Source of the DNA: Cellvibrionales bacterium UBA4451
GTDB lineage: Bacteria; Pseudomonadota; Gammaproteobacteria; Pseudomonadales; Porticoccaceae
Direction of reading: 5' to 3'
NCBI GenBank assembly: GCA_002390285.1
Contig: DGPB01000005.1
Span: forward strand, 1 to 54,514
DNA length: 54,514 bases
The translations under genes were made by a program, and so were the position numbers. The notes under the pieces are model-generated. The model saw only the letters and a list, made by a program, of their open reading frames with translations, searched no databases and was not told the origin of the DNA. Shown one piece after another: positions 41,883 to 51,376 of the stretch (the first letter of the stretch is position 1; every line of letters begins with the position of its first letter).

Positions 41883-43559
41883 CTAGTTATCAACGCCTAA
41901 TTGAGTCAGCTCGACTTGTCGTTTTCTCTCCCTTGCTGGGTCTGCCACAGGAATAGCCGACAGCAATCTTTTTGTATACTCATGCTGTGGCGCGGCAAAC
42001 AAGGATTCAGTGCTACCCGTTTCCACTAATTTTCCATGGTGCATTACCGCTATTCTATCTGCGATATAACGTACGACAGAGAGGTCGTGTGAGATAAACA
42101 ACATGGTCAGATTGTGCTTTTCTACCAGCTCCAGAATCAGATCAAGAATTTGTGCCTGAATTGTCACATCGAGAGCTGACACGGGTTCATCGGCTATTAC
42201 CAGTTCAGGTTTGGTGGAGATAGCTCGGCCTACAGCAATCCGCTGGCGCTGACCGCCAGAAAATTCATGAGGGTATTTACGAATAGCTGCGTGGGCGAGG
42301 CCTACGTCATCCATCAGTGCTAATACCTGTTCTGTGACATTTTTTCGGGTTGCCAGTCCATGGTAGAGCAGCGGCTCGGCAAGCGTATCAAATACCGTCA
42401 TACGAGGATTGAGAGAGGCGTAGGGGTCCTGGAAGATCATCTGCATGCGCCGGCGCATAGGTTTCATCCGGGCGGGTGATAAGTTGGTTAGATCTGTTCC
42501 GTCAAAAACGACACTACCACTGGTAACGGGTACTAATTGTAGAATAGAGCGCCCCAAGGTTGACTTCCCCGAGCCAGATTCACCCACAAGCCCAAGAATT
42601 TCCCCCTGTTTAATATTGAGGGATACATCATCCACGGCTTTGATAACTTTTTGGTTTCGTTTGAGCCAGCCACTAGAATAGTCGTGAAAGTGGGTCTTTA
42701 GGTGACTGATACTGAGCAGCGGTTTGTTCTCGGTGATACTGGTATTGGCTGGCAAGGGGCTATTAGGCGGCGGCTTGGCGCCTTCAGGAATGGAGGCGAG
42801 CAGTTTTTTAGTGTAGTCATGCTGAGTGTGGTAAAAAATATCATCCACCGGCCCCTGTTCTACAATCAGCCCATCTTTCATGACGGCTACGTTGTCCGCG
42901 ATACCAGCGACGACGGCGAGATCATGACTGATAAAAATCACCGCGATATTGCGCTTTCTCTGTAATACTTTCACCAGTTCAAGAATTTGTGCCTGAATGG
43001 TGACGTCCAGTGCGGTGGTAGGTTCATCGCAGATCAACAGCTTGGGTTCGGTAATCAGCGCCATGGCGATCATCACCCGCTGACGCATGCCTCCTGAGAA
43101 TTCGTGGGGGTAACTGCCAACACGTTTTTCAGGTTCGACGATACCCACTTCGCCCAGTATCTCAATAGCCCGATATGTGGCGTCTTTACGAGAAATATTG
43201 CGGTGATAGATCAATGGCTCGATCAACTGTTCGCCCACCGTCAGATAGGGGTTCAGACAGGTCATTGGGTCTTGAAAAATAATGGCGATATCATTGCCAC
43301 GAATTTTTTGTAGGGTTTTATCGTCGGCTTGTAGTAAATCGTTACCTTCGAACAGGGCGCTACCAGCAATGATTCCTGGCGGCTGCGGAATTAGCTTGAG
43401 TAGGCTGTAGCAGGCCACGGATTTACCTGATCCGGATTCACCGACAATGGCGAGCGTTTCACCCCTGTTGACGCAAAAGCTAATGCCGTCCACTGCTTTT
43501 ACCACGCCCTCTCGAGTATGGAAGTGAGTGGTCAAATTGTCAACTTCTAGTAATGGCAT
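41883..43559 (-). CDS. Oligopeptide ABC transporter, fused OppD-OppF ATPase
   Basis: One 558-residue polypeptide carries both nucleotide-binding domains of an oligopeptide importer. Domain 1 (about 1-260) has Walker A GESGSGKSVAC, signature SGGMRQR and Walker B LLICDEPTTALDVT. Domain 2 (about 285-540) has GESGSGKSTLGRS, SGGQRQR and LVIADEPVSALDVT. Each is followed by an oligopeptide-transporter C-terminal segment. This is the YejF-type fusion, so oppD and oppF are not separate here. I chose the start MPLLEVDNLTTHF; an ATG 15 bases upstream is possible, and neither has a clear ribosome site. Last gene of oppA-oppB-oppC-oppDF. Confidence 0.93.
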   Translation of the reverse strand: MPLLEVDNLTTHFHTREGVVKAVDGISFCVNRGETLAIVGESGSGKSVACYSLLKLIPQPPGIIAGSALFEGNDLLQADDKTLQKIRGNDIAIIFQDPMTCLNPYLTVGEQLIEPLIYHRNISRKDATYRAIEILGEVGIVEPEKRVGSYPHEFSGGMRQRVMIAMALITEPKLLICDEPTTALDVTIQAQILELVKVLQRKRNIAVIFISHDLAVVAGIADNVAVMKDGLIVEQGPVDDIFYHTQHDYTKKLLASIPEGAKPPPNSPLPANTSITENKPLLSISHLKTHFHDYSSGWLKRNQKVIKAVDDVSLNIKQGEILGLVGESGSGKSTLGRSILQLVPVTSGSVVFDGTDLTNLSPARMKPMRRRMQMIFQDPYASLNPRMTVFDTLAEPLLYHGLATRKNVTEQVLALMDDVGLAHAAIRKYPHEFSGGQRQRIAVGRAISTKPELVIADEPVSALDVTIQAQILDLILELVEKHNLTMLFISHDLSVVRYIADRIAVMHHGKLVETGSTESLFAAPQHEYTKRLLSAIPVADPARERKRQVELTQLGVDN

Positions 43560-43618
43560 TATATTTATAATCAAATAGTTATAGTGTTAATGTATAATTT
43601 AGATTAAGTTTATTCTGT

Positions 43619-44524
43619 TCAGTTTCTGGAAGCTCGTGGATCAAGTGCATCCCGTAGCCCATCGCCTAGGAAGTTCAACGCAAATAGAGTGATTGAGAGG
43701 GCCAAGCCGGGGAACAACAACAACCAGGGATACTCTTCCATGGTTTCAACACCATAGGATATCAGCAACCCCCAAGAGCTTTGTGGTGGTTGAATGCCGA
43801 GTCCAAGAAAGCTAAGAAATGCTTCCAGTAGCATCACACTGGGAATCGTTAATGTTGTATAGACAATCACCGGCCCCAAGGTGTTAGGTATCAGGTGACG
43901 GCGGATAATCGTCCAGCGGGAGAGGCCTAAAGAAACCGCTGCTTCAATAAACTCCTGCCGTCGCAAGCTGAGTACCTGCCCGCGAACAATACGGGCCATA
44001 GTGAGCCACTCAACGGCACCAATGGCGAGAAACAGCAGTAGGATATTGCGGCCAAATACCACCATCAGCAGCACAATAAAGATCATGAAGGGTAGGGCGT
44101 AGAGAATGTCCACCAGGCGCATCATCACTGCATCTACTCGCCCCCCGGCATAGCCAGCAATGGTACCCCAGAGCACACCAATAATGAGCGCCACACCGGT
44201 GGCAATAAAGCCCACCATTAGGGAAACACGGCTGCCGTACATAATGCGGGTGAGCATATCTCGACCAAATATATCCGTGCCCAGCCAATGCTCGGCAGAG
44301 GGTGGTACGGCGCCGAGCATCAGATTTTGTTGTTCATAGCCGTAGGGCGCAATATAAGGCGTTAACAGGGCAATAATACAAAAAAATACGATAACCCCAA
44401 GGCCAAGCAATGCGAAGGTGTTTTTGCGCAGTCGAAGCCAGGCATCCTGCCAGAGGGAGGTGCCTTTTTCAGTTTGAGGGACACTTTTTTTGATAGCGCC
44501 TTCTGCCAGTACGGGATCGGACAT
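43619..44524 (-). CDS. oppC: Oligopeptide ABC transporter permease OppC
   Basis: A 301-residue inner-membrane permease, about six spans. The N-terminal region LWQDAWLRLRKNTFALLGLGVI is typical of OppC/DppC. The EAA-loop motif that docks to the ATPase lies in EFIEAAVSLGLSRWTIIRRHLIPN. The start at 44524 overlaps the oppB stop (TAATG) and has GGAGGGG upstream; a start at 44569 would place 15 extra residues inside oppB. The end GDGLRDALDPRASR is the family ending. Followed by the fused ATPase after 59 bases. Confidence 0.94.
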   Translation of the reverse strand: MSDPVLAEGAIKKSVPQTEKGTSLWQDAWLRLRKNTFALLGLGVIVFFCIIALLTPYIAPYGYEQQNLMLGAVPPSAEHWLGTDIFGRDMLTRIMYGSRVSLMVGFIATGVALIIGVLWGTIAGYAGGRVDAVMMRLVDILYALPFMIFIVLLMVVFGRNILLLFLAIGAVEWLTMARIVRGQVLSLRRQEFIEAAVSLGLSRWTIIRRHLIPNTLGPVIVYTTLTIPSVMLLEAFLSFLGLGIQPPQSSWGLLISYGVETMEEYPWLLLFPGLALSITLFALNFLGDGLRDALDPRASRN

Positions 44525-45459
44525 TATTTCCCCTCCCGTAGCTGGTGTCGTAGTTTGGGGTTGATCCATACGGCGATGATATCGGACAACAGGTTAAACA
44601 GAACAATCAGCGTAGCAAAAAACACCGTGGTTCCCAGAATCATCGTGTAATCCCGGTTAAAAGCTGCCTGGACATAGAAGCGACCCAAGCCCGGTATCTG
44701 AAAGATTGTTTCCACCACAAAGGAACCACTTAATAGACCCGCAAAGGCTGGGCCGAGGAAGGCGATGACAGGGATTAGACCGCCTCGCAGTCCATGTTTT
44801 AACACCACCACCCATTCAGGTAGGCCCTTGGCACGAGCGGTACGAATATAATCCTGTGACATAACCTCCAGCATGCCGCCGCGACTTAAACGTGCAAGAA
44901 ATGCGGCGTAGCCAGAACCGAGAGTGATAGCGGGTAAGATTTTATCTCCCGGCAGATCACCCCAGCCGGAAACAGGAAGCCACTCCAACCAGATACCAAA
45001 AATGAGTACGAGCAATGGCCCCATTAAGAATGAAGGCATACAAATGCCAATCATGGCGGCGGACATGGGCACATAATCCTGCGGGGTGTTAGGTTTTAAG
45101 GCCGCCAATACCCCCGCACTAACGCCAATAATGATCGCAACCAGCATGGCATAAAATGCCAGCTCCGCCGTAATAGGCAACCCCCCTGCGATTAGCTCGT
45201 CGACAGAGCGGCCGGGGTAGCGAAATGAGGGGCCAAAATCACCGTGGGCTAAATCGTTGAGGTAGCTGAGGTATTGCTGCCACACGGGTTGGTCTAGCTT
45301 ATATTGTGCTTCCAGCGCTTTGATAACTTCAGGCGCCACAGTTTTTTCTGCACTGAAAGGCCCGCCAGGCGCGGCGCGAACCAAGAAGAAGGTTGCAGTG
45401 ATCACCACCAGTAATACCGGTATAGCCTGTAACAGCCTGCTGACAATAAACCGAAACAT
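44524..45459 (-). CDS. oppB: Oligopeptide ABC transporter permease OppB
   Basis: A 311-residue permease, about six spans. The start MFRFIVSRLLQAIPVLLVVITATFFLVR and FSAEKTVAPEVIKALEAQYKLDQP, then HGDFGPSFRYPGRSVDEL, track E. coli OppB closely. The EAA loop is DYIRTARAKGLPEWVVVLKHGL. It overlaps oppA (stop) and oppC (start) by one base each, so the three genes are translationally coupled. Confidence 0.95.
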   Translation of the reverse strand: MFRFIVSRLLQAIPVLLVVITATFFLVRAAPGGPFSAEKTVAPEVIKALEAQYKLDQPVWQQYLSYLNDLAHGDFGPSFRYPGRSVDELIAGGLPITAELAFYAMLVAIIIGVSAGVLAALKPNTPQDYVPMSAAMIGICMPSFLMGPLLVLIFGIWLEWLPVSGWGDLPGDKILPAITLGSGYAAFLARLSRGGMLEVMSQDYIRTARAKGLPEWVVVLKHGLRGGLIPVIAFLGPAFAGLLSGSFVVETIFQIPGLGRFYVQAAFNRDYTMILGTTVFFATLIVLFNLLSDIIAVWINPKLRHQLREGK

Positions 45460-47117
45460 TAGTGTATGTTCACCCCGCTAAGGCTGGGATCAAGCGACAG
45501 GTTTTTATAGAGGACGTAATCAAGAATATTGGGTTGTAGCCCTTTCAAACTCGGGTGCACCAGGCTCTTGCTGTTATAAATGTAGATCGGAATAATCGGC
45601 ATATCTTCGAGTAGAATCGCTTCGGCTTCGGCCATCAATTTATAGCGCATCGCTCTATCAGGGATGGTGGGGGCAAGTTTCAGGATCAGCTCATCATAGC
45701 GGGGGTTAGACCAACCGGTATGGTTGTTGCCACCCTCTGTAACCCACATATCGAGAAAGGTATTGGGGTCCACATAATCGCCAATCCAACCGGCGCGAGC
45801 TATGCTGTAATCACCATTACCAACGGAATCCAGGTATACCTTCCAATCCTGATTATTCAAGATAATGTTGACACCAAGGTACTGGTTCCACATTTGTTGT
45901 ATGGCGACCGCAATTTTTCGATGACTTTCAGAGGTGTTGTAAAGTAATTCGGTGACGGGGAAATCTTTGCCATCAGGGTATCCGGCTTCGGCTAACAATT
46001 TGCGCGCTTTCTCAGGATTAAATTCAAATGCAGATTTGGCGGTATAGCCCAAGGTGTTTGGAGGAGTAAAGGTATAGGCAGGAACTTCACCTCCTTTAGT
46101 CACCTGTTCGGTTAATTGTTTACTATCGATACTCATCGCCAAAGCTTGGCGTACCCGTTGATCACTCAGATGAGGCAGTTTAGTATTAATACGGTAAAAA
46201 TAGTTACCCAGATAGGGGTAGGTATGGAGCAGATGTGGTTTGTCTTTTTTGTACGTAGCCACCTTGTCGATGGGAATACTTCCCGTGTGATGCAATTGCC
46301 CTGATCGAAACATCCGCTCTTCCGTGGTCACATTCTCAATCGGATGAAAATGAATACCGTTAAGTTTAACCTTACCCGCATCCCAGTATTGTGGGTTTTT
46401 GACCACCTCTACCCGTTTGAATAATTTCCATTCCTTTAACGTAAATGGCCCATTGCCGACAAAGTTACCGGGGCGTGTCCACAGACTGCCACGTTCATCG
46501 GGTTTGCCGAATTTCTCAATGGTGGGACGATGTACCGGGAACATACTGTAGTGATCCAGCAGTTGCAGGAAGTAGGGCGTGGCGTTATTCAGTTCAACTT
46601 CCAGAGTGTAATCATCCAAAACCTTCACACCGACTTGAGAGAAATCATCGATTTCTCCTTTTGCGTAGGCCTCTGAATTTTTAATAGGGAACAACATATA
46701 GGCATATTGGTTGCCGAGCGCCGGCTGAAGGGCACGCCACCAGGACCAGGCAAAGTCATGGGCGGTTACCGGGTCACCATTGGACCAAACAGCATTGTGG
46801 CGTAGTTTAAAGGTATAGGTTTTACCGTCTTCGCTAATGCTCCATTCTTTTGCTACAGCGGCTACGGGCTCCAGTGTAGCCGGGTCCTTTGCTACCAAGC
46901 CTTCAAGCAGCGCTGTGAGAATATGATGTTCGGGAATACCCGTGACAATATGCGGGTCAAGTTCCTGTGGGTCGGTACCATTACCCCAGTGAAGAATGCC
47001 ATCCCGATTGCCGGTGGTGACATTGTTTTCCCCACCACTACAGCCGCCCATTAGTAGGGTGGTGATTAATAGGGTGGTGGTTAATACAGTCAGGCCAAAA
47101 ATTTTATTCCGCATCAT
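45459..47117 (-). CDS. oppA: Oligopeptide-binding lipoprotein OppA
   Basis: The substrate-binding protein of the transporter. It has a lipoprotein signal (IFGLTVLTTTLLITTLLMGGCSG, lipobox MGGC), so it is anchored to a membrane rather than free as in E. coli. Family motifs include DPQELDPHIVTGIPEHHIL, WSNGDPVTAHDFAWSW, YTFTPPNT and ARAGWIGDYVDPNTFLDMW. It is 552 residues. It resembles OppA more than DppA, so medium-length peptides are the likely ligand. It is the first gene of the opp operon, transcribed away from ffs across 163 non-coding bases. Confidence 0.94.
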   Translation of the reverse strand: MMRNKIFGLTVLTTTLLITTLLMGGCSGGENNVTTGNRDGILHWGNGTDPQELDPHIVTGIPEHHILTALLEGLVAKDPATLEPVAAVAKEWSISEDGKTYTFKLRHNAVWSNGDPVTAHDFAWSWWRALQPALGNQYAYMLFPIKNSEAYAKGEIDDFSQVGVKVLDDYTLEVELNNATPYFLQLLDHYSMFPVHRPTIEKFGKPDERGSLWTRPGNFVGNGPFTLKEWKLFKRVEVVKNPQYWDAGKVKLNGIHFHPIENVTTEERMFRSGQLHHTGSIPIDKVATYKKDKPHLLHTYPYLGNYFYRINTKLPHLSDQRVRQALAMSIDSKQLTEQVTKGGEVPAYTFTPPNTLGYTAKSAFEFNPEKARKLLAEAGYPDGKDFPVTELLYNTSESHRKIAVAIQQMWNQYLGVNIILNNQDWKVYLDSVGNGDYSIARAGWIGDYVDPNTFLDMWVTEGGNNHTGWSNPRYDELILKLAPTIPDRAMRYKLMAEAEAILLEDMPIIPIYIYNSKSLVHPSLKGLQPNILDYVLYKNLSLDPSLSGVNIH

Positions 47118-47280
47118 GCCTTTAACAACGCCATTTGCCAGCGTCCTATGTTAGGCAAGGATGCTGCCCAGTACCAGCCCATATCCTGAAAGAAGCAGTC
47201 CGTATTACAGTTGAAATGCAGTGGCGAACCAACCATAATGCGCAGCCTCAAGGCCGAGTAGATTAGGCCAACCTTTTTAT

Positions 47281-47395
<115 letters not shown>

Positions 47396-47412
47396 AGTTT
47401 TTTTATGTAGGC

Positions 47413-47739
47413 TTATTCGTCTTTATCGCCCTTACATTCTTGACGCTTGCCTCTCCGTTCTTCACCCATGGTCTCACGCATAGCTTCGTGGGCTGCTTTC
47501 GCTTCTTCCTTGGTGACTAAACCATCCCCATTAGTGTCCATTTTACTAAAGTGCTCTCTACGTCGTTCTTGCATTTTGTTTAGGCCAGCTTCGTGCTCCT
47601 CTACAGAAATAGTGCCATCTTTGTTTGTGTCCATTTTTTCAAACATCATTTTTCCAGAGTGATGTTTCCCTTCGTGCATTTCTGCCCAAGCTACAGCGGT
47701 TAAACCAAAGCAAGTAAGAAGAATAAGAAGTGTTTTCAT
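47413..47739 (-). CDS. Exported EF-hand calcium-binding protein
   Basis: A 108-residue precursor with a signal peptide (MKTLLILLTCFGLTAVAWA). It has two canonical EF-hand loops: DTNKDGTISVEE (about 37-48) and DTNGDGLVTKEE (about 65-76). The spacing and high Met/His/Lys content resemble the small periplasmic Ca2+-binding proteins common in gammaproteobacteria. A basic tail with one Cys ends it. I start it at 47739 (AAGGA upstream); a start at 47859 would add 40 residues before the signal peptide. Calcium binding is clear, role unknown. Confidence 0.85.
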   Translation of the reverse strand: MKTLLILLTCFGLTAVAWAEMHEGKHHSGKMMFEKMDTNKDGTISVEEHEAGLNKMQERRREHFSKMDTNGDGLVTKEEAKAAHEAMRETMGEERRGKRQECKGDKDE

Positions 47740-47882
47740 GTGATGTCCTTTTGTTGTTAATAGTGAGCTCACAGGTAATAACGTGCAGAGGTAGATTTGG
47801 TTGACGGAGGTGAAAAAAGTATGGCGCCATTGCAGCGCCATACTCTGAGTTATATTCAATCAGTTAATCTGGAAGCAGAGGA

Positions 47883-49790
47883 CTAGCCCTGTTTGTCGAG
47901 TATGTCTTCCACTTCATCCATAAGGGCGTCCATTCGACGAATCACCGCTTGATACACTTCTGGTGAGGCCATATCCACACCGGCGTCCAGTAGAATATCG
48001 TAAGGATAGTCGGAGCCGCCAGCCCGCAGAATATTGAGGAACTGCTGTTGTGCGGCTTTGCCGTCCTTGAGAATGCGATCAGTCAGGAAATAGGCCGCTG
48101 AAATGGAAGTGGCATATTGATAGACGTAAAAATTGCGGTAGAAGTGTGGGATATAAGCCCATTCGGCGGTATAGAGATCATCGATGTTCATTACACCCTG
48201 TTCGTGGCCGTAATATCGCTTGAGGATATCGCCATACATGACGTTGAGCTTGTCTCCAGATAGAGCTCCACCATTTTCAACCTCTTCGTGGATGGCCAGT
48301 TCAAATTCGGCAAACTGAGCCTGGCGGAAAAAAGTCCCTCTCAGCTGAGAGAGCTCCTTGAACAGGTAGTAGAGGCGCTCTTGATCATTTTCCGCATTTT
48401 TGCGGAGGTAATCAAACAATAGAACTTCATTGGCTGTAGAGGCAATTTCTGCAGTGAATGTGGCGTATTCAGATTTGCTGAAAGGCTGACTTTGATTGGC
48501 CAGCAGCGAGTGCATGGCATGGCCCCATTCGTGTGCATAGGTGCTGACAGATTCGAGACTATTATCAAAGTTTAGGAGCATATAAGGATGAACATTGTAG
48601 GCTGCCCCCATCACATAAGCCCCACTGCGCTTGCCAGGGCTTGGGTAGACATGCATCCAGTTCTGATTGGCGGCGTTGCTAAAGGTGTTGATGTAATCTT
48701 TTCCAAGAGGCTGGAGTGCGGAAATGGTCAGAGCCTTGGTTTCCTCAAGACTGTATTCTCGATCAAGGGAAACGACGGATGGATAAATATCGTAATAGTG
48801 GGTCTCATCAATTTTTAGCATGCGCTGACGCAAGCTGATTAAACGGTGGAGGCTGCCTAGATTATTGTTGACGGTGTTGATCAGAGTACGATAAACCTCT
48901 TGGGGAATATTATCTTCTGACAGTGCTCGTTCAAGGGAGGAGTCAAAGCCACGTAGCTTGGCAATAAGCACATCATTTTTGACTTGTCCCTCAAGGGTAA
49001 TTGCCAGGGTTTGGCGAAAATTCTGATACGTTTCCCAAAACTTGCTAAAGACCAACTGCCGATCTTTACGATTCTCCAAAGCTCGAGACTTGGTATAGCC
49101 AGAGGCATCCAGCGTTATCGTTTCACCAGTGGAGAGCGTGACCTCAGGCCAAGGCATTTCAGCATTGGTAAGCACTTCATAGACACTGGCGGTAGTGCTA
49201 AGGGCATCGCTGGCCGCGGCGATAATACGTTCCTCTTCAGGGCTAAGGATATGTTTCGCCTGCCGAAGTGTGTTACGAATGTAAAAATCATGGTCTTTGA
49301 GGGCACCAGAGCTGGCTATAAACTGGGTCAGTTGCTGTTCTCCGATTGTGATCAGTTCTGGGTTCAGATAACTGGTGACTTCGCCCAATTCGGTGAGTAG
49401 GGTCTGGGCCACAGAAGAACGTTCACGAAACTCAGAGTTGCCAAGATCGGTATCTTTTGCCAAAAAGGCATACACATAAAGGCGTAATAAGTCTTTATAG
49501 GTATTGGTGATGTCATCCAGGCATTCACCCAGCTTCTCTGCACTCTTGTTGAGCTTGCCCTTGCATTCAGACAGGGATGCAACATGGTCTGAAATTTCTT
49601 TGTGTGCTGCATCCCAACTTGCGATGTCGGGATACAGATCACCGAGATCCCATACTGTGGGCGTTGGTTCTACTTTTATAGTAGGCGATGGCGCTGAAGT
49701 TTCGGCATTTTCGGCGGCCATGAGTGTCGGGGTAGTGAGCACTGTAGCAAGGCAGAGTACAAAGCAGGGCGCTAGGTTGTATTTCATCAT
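47883..49790 (-). CDS. pepF: Oligoendopeptidase F (M3 family), with signal peptide
   Basis: A 635-residue zinc metallopeptidase. The active site HEWGH is in TYAHEWGHAMHSLLA near residue 418 and the third ligand Glu in FTAEIASTANEVLLFD some 24 residues on. The PepF N-domain (ELGEVTSYLNPELITIG) and a C-terminal helical region are present. Unlike the cytosolic lactococcal PepF, it begins with a signal peptide (NLAPCFVLCLATVLTTPTLMA), so it should act in the periplasm and cut short peptides. Its start overlaps the xseA stop by four bases (ATGA). Confidence 0.92.
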   Translation of the reverse strand: MMKYNLAPCFVLCLATVLTTPTLMAAENAETSAPSPTIKVEPTPTVWDLGDLYPDIASWDAAHKEISDHVASLSECKGKLNKSAEKLGECLDDITNTYKDLLRLYVYAFLAKDTDLGNSEFRERSSVAQTLLTELGEVTSYLNPELITIGEQQLTQFIASSGALKDHDFYIRNTLRQAKHILSPEEERIIAAASDALSTTASVYEVLTNAEMPWPEVTLSTGETITLDASGYTKSRALENRKDRQLVFSKFWETYQNFRQTLAITLEGQVKNDVLIAKLRGFDSSLERALSEDNIPQEVYRTLINTVNNNLGSLHRLISLRQRMLKIDETHYYDIYPSVVSLDREYSLEETKALTISALQPLGKDYINTFSNAANQNWMHVYPSPGKRSGAYVMGAAYNVHPYMLLNFDNSLESVSTYAHEWGHAMHSLLANQSQPFSKSEYATFTAEIASTANEVLLFDYLRKNAENDQERLYYLFKELSQLRGTFFRQAQFAEFELAIHEEVENGGALSGDKLNVMYGDILKRYYGHEQGVMNIDDLYTAEWAYIPHFYRNFYVYQYATSISAAYFLTDRILKDGKAAQQQFLNILRAGGSDYPYDILLDAGVDMASPEVYQAVIRRMDALMDEVEDILDKQG

Positions 49791-51142
49791 CGTTCTTCCG
49801 GAATTATTTTATCCACAGTGCATAGCAATGAACCATCCACGAGCTTGGTAGACACCGTGTCGCCGACTGCTGTGTCAGCAACATGACGTACGATATGTTG
49901 CTGTTTATCCATGACAATAGCATACCCCCTTTCGAGAGTGTTGAGCGGGCTTACAGCGTGCAATAGTTGAGCTGATTTTTGCCAGCTGTCGTGTCTTAGT
50001 TCTATTAATTTTTCCATTCCCAGGTGCAAACGTTGTTTTAGTGCATCCAACTGGCTTTGGAGTTGATCGAGTTGTTGGCTGGGGTGACATCTGCCGAGTT
50101 TGTCTTGTAAATGATGCAGCCGAGTTTGTTGCCGAGTTTGGTTTTCTGCCGTCGACCGTTTCAGTCTCACTAGAAGGTTCTGTAATTGCTGGCCTCGGTG
50201 GTGTAGACGTTCACCCGGGTGTCGTAATTGGCGCCTGAGATTATCGATGTGTTGGCTGGACGATTGCAACCGTCGCTGAATTGCCTCCAGGAATAGCCGT
50301 TCGAATCCTCTAAAATTGGCGAGAAACTCTTCTCCATTTGGACTGAGAATTTCAGCAGCAGCAGAGGGGGTTGGCGCACGATAATCTGCTACAAAGTCAG
50401 CGATGGTGAAGTCGACCTCATGGCCTACGGCGCTGATAATAGGAATGTTGCTGTTATAAATCGCTCTGGTAAGAACCTCTTCATTGAAAGCCCAGAGGTC
50501 TTCCAGTGAGCCGCCGCCGCGCCCTACGATTAAAACATCACAGCGGTTATCTTCATTGGCAAGTGCAATCGAGTCAGCGAGTTGTGCTGCTGCGCCACTG
50601 CCTTGTACGACACTGGGATAAACGGTTACCGGTATGGCAGGGAAGCGACGCTTTAGTACCGATAGAATATCGCGTATGGCAGCCCCGGTAGGGGATGTGA
50701 TGATGCCTATCCGGTTTGGTAGTGAGGGTAGTGGCTGTTTGTGTGTGTCGAGGAACAGCCCTTCTTCGGATAACCGGTGCTTTAGTTCATCGAATTTGCG
50801 TTGTAATGCTCCGTAGCCGGCTTCTTCCATGTGTTCGATGATCAACTGAAAATCACCGCGGCCTTCATAAAGGCTAACCCGGCAACGCACTAGCACATGA
50901 GTACCATTGTCCGGCCGAAATCGAACCAGACTGTTGCGATTGCGGAACATGGCACAGCGGGCCTGAGCATGTTCATCCTTTAGCGTTAGGTACCAGTGAC
51001 CAGAACCTGGACGGGAAAAATTGGAAATTTCACCCTCAACCCAGACTAACGGTAGGTGAGTTTCCAGTAACTGTCGGGCGCGACGATTAAGTTGTGAAAC
51101 GGTGAGTGTGGTGGGCTGGTAATCCATCGCACCATTTTCCAT
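49787..51142 (-). CDS. xseA: Exodeoxyribonuclease VII large subunit
   Basis: With XseB it degrades single-stranded DNA from both ends. The 451-residue protein has the N-terminal OB-fold (LTVSQLNRRARQLLETHLPLVWVEGEISN, GHWYLTLKD). The catalytic domain has IGIITSPTGAAIRDIL, VGRGGGSLEDLWAFNEE and ISAVGHEVDFTIADFVADYRAPTPSAAAE. The coiled-coil C-terminal region ends near RGYAIV. The start is 51142 or 51127 (MDYQPTTL); neither has a clear ribosome site. It is divergent from guaB, as in E. coli. Confidence 0.96.
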   Translation of the reverse strand: MENGAMDYQPTTLTVSQLNRRARQLLETHLPLVWVEGEISNFSRPGSGHWYLTLKDEHAQARCAMFRNRNSLVRFRPDNGTHVLVRCRVSLYEGRGDFQLIIEHMEEAGYGALQRKFDELKHRLSEEGLFLDTHKQPLPSLPNRIGIITSPTGAAIRDILSVLKRRFPAIPVTVYPSVVQGSGAAAQLADSIALANEDNRCDVLIVGRGGGSLEDLWAFNEEVLTRAIYNSNIPIISAVGHEVDFTIADFVADYRAPTPSAAAEILSPNGEEFLANFRGFERLFLEAIQRRLQSSSQHIDNLRRQLRHPGERLHHRGQQLQNLLVRLKRSTAENQTRQQTRLHHLQDKLGRCHPSQQLDQLQSQLDALKQRLHLGMEKLIELRHDSWQKSAQLLHAVSPLNTLERGYAIVMDKQQHIVRHVADTAVGDTVSTKLVDGSLLCTVDKIIPEER

Positions 51143-51240
51143 TACCAGTGGGCTTAGTCAACGTAAAGATGGGCTTTGCCGGGGGGTTTCCTGTTATAGC
51201 AGATCAGTGAAAAATAGTGTTTTTTGATGCTTTATCGGCT

Positions 51241-51246
51241 TATAAT
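51241..51246 (+). promoter_or_regulatory. guaB promoter -10 with GC-rich discriminator
   Basis: A consensus TATAAT followed by GCCGCGC, a GC-rich discriminator of the type seen at stringently controlled promoters. The -35 region is weak (T-rich GTTTTT at about 51218). The start of transcription would be near 51253, leaving a leader of about 124 bases before guaB. Stringent (ppGpp) control is an inference; the E. coli guaB promoter has the same property. Confidence 0.55.
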
Positions 51247-51296
51247 GCCGCGCTTACTTTAATAACCCCTTGATACGTTGTATTACTGCCAATCAA

Positions 51297-51360
51297 CTGA
51301 TTTTTATCAGAAAACCAGTTGCTATCAGTAAAAAAGGGGTTTTAAAACCCACTCTCTGAT
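51297..51360 (+). promoter_or_regulatory. Structured guaB leader: CTGAT/ATCAG pairs and a GGGTTTTAAAACCC palindrome
   Basis: CTGAT at 51297 and 51356 and ATCAG at 51306 and 51324 can pair in mutually exclusive ways. The 14-base palindrome GGGTTTTAAAACCC sits at 51337-51350. This is more symmetry than expected in a 60-base stretch. It lies between the promoter and the guaB ATG at 51377. Confidence 0.45.
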
Positions 51361-51376
51361 GAGGTAAGCCATTCAG

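Noticed and set aside
48984..49400. Plus-strand 138-codon frame opposite pepF.
   Set aside because: Antisense shadow; the opposite frame encodes conserved oligoendopeptidase sequence.
50299..50308. GTTCGAATCC, a tRNA T-loop signature.
   Set aside because: It lies inside xseA in a fully coding stretch and no cloverleaf can be formed around it.
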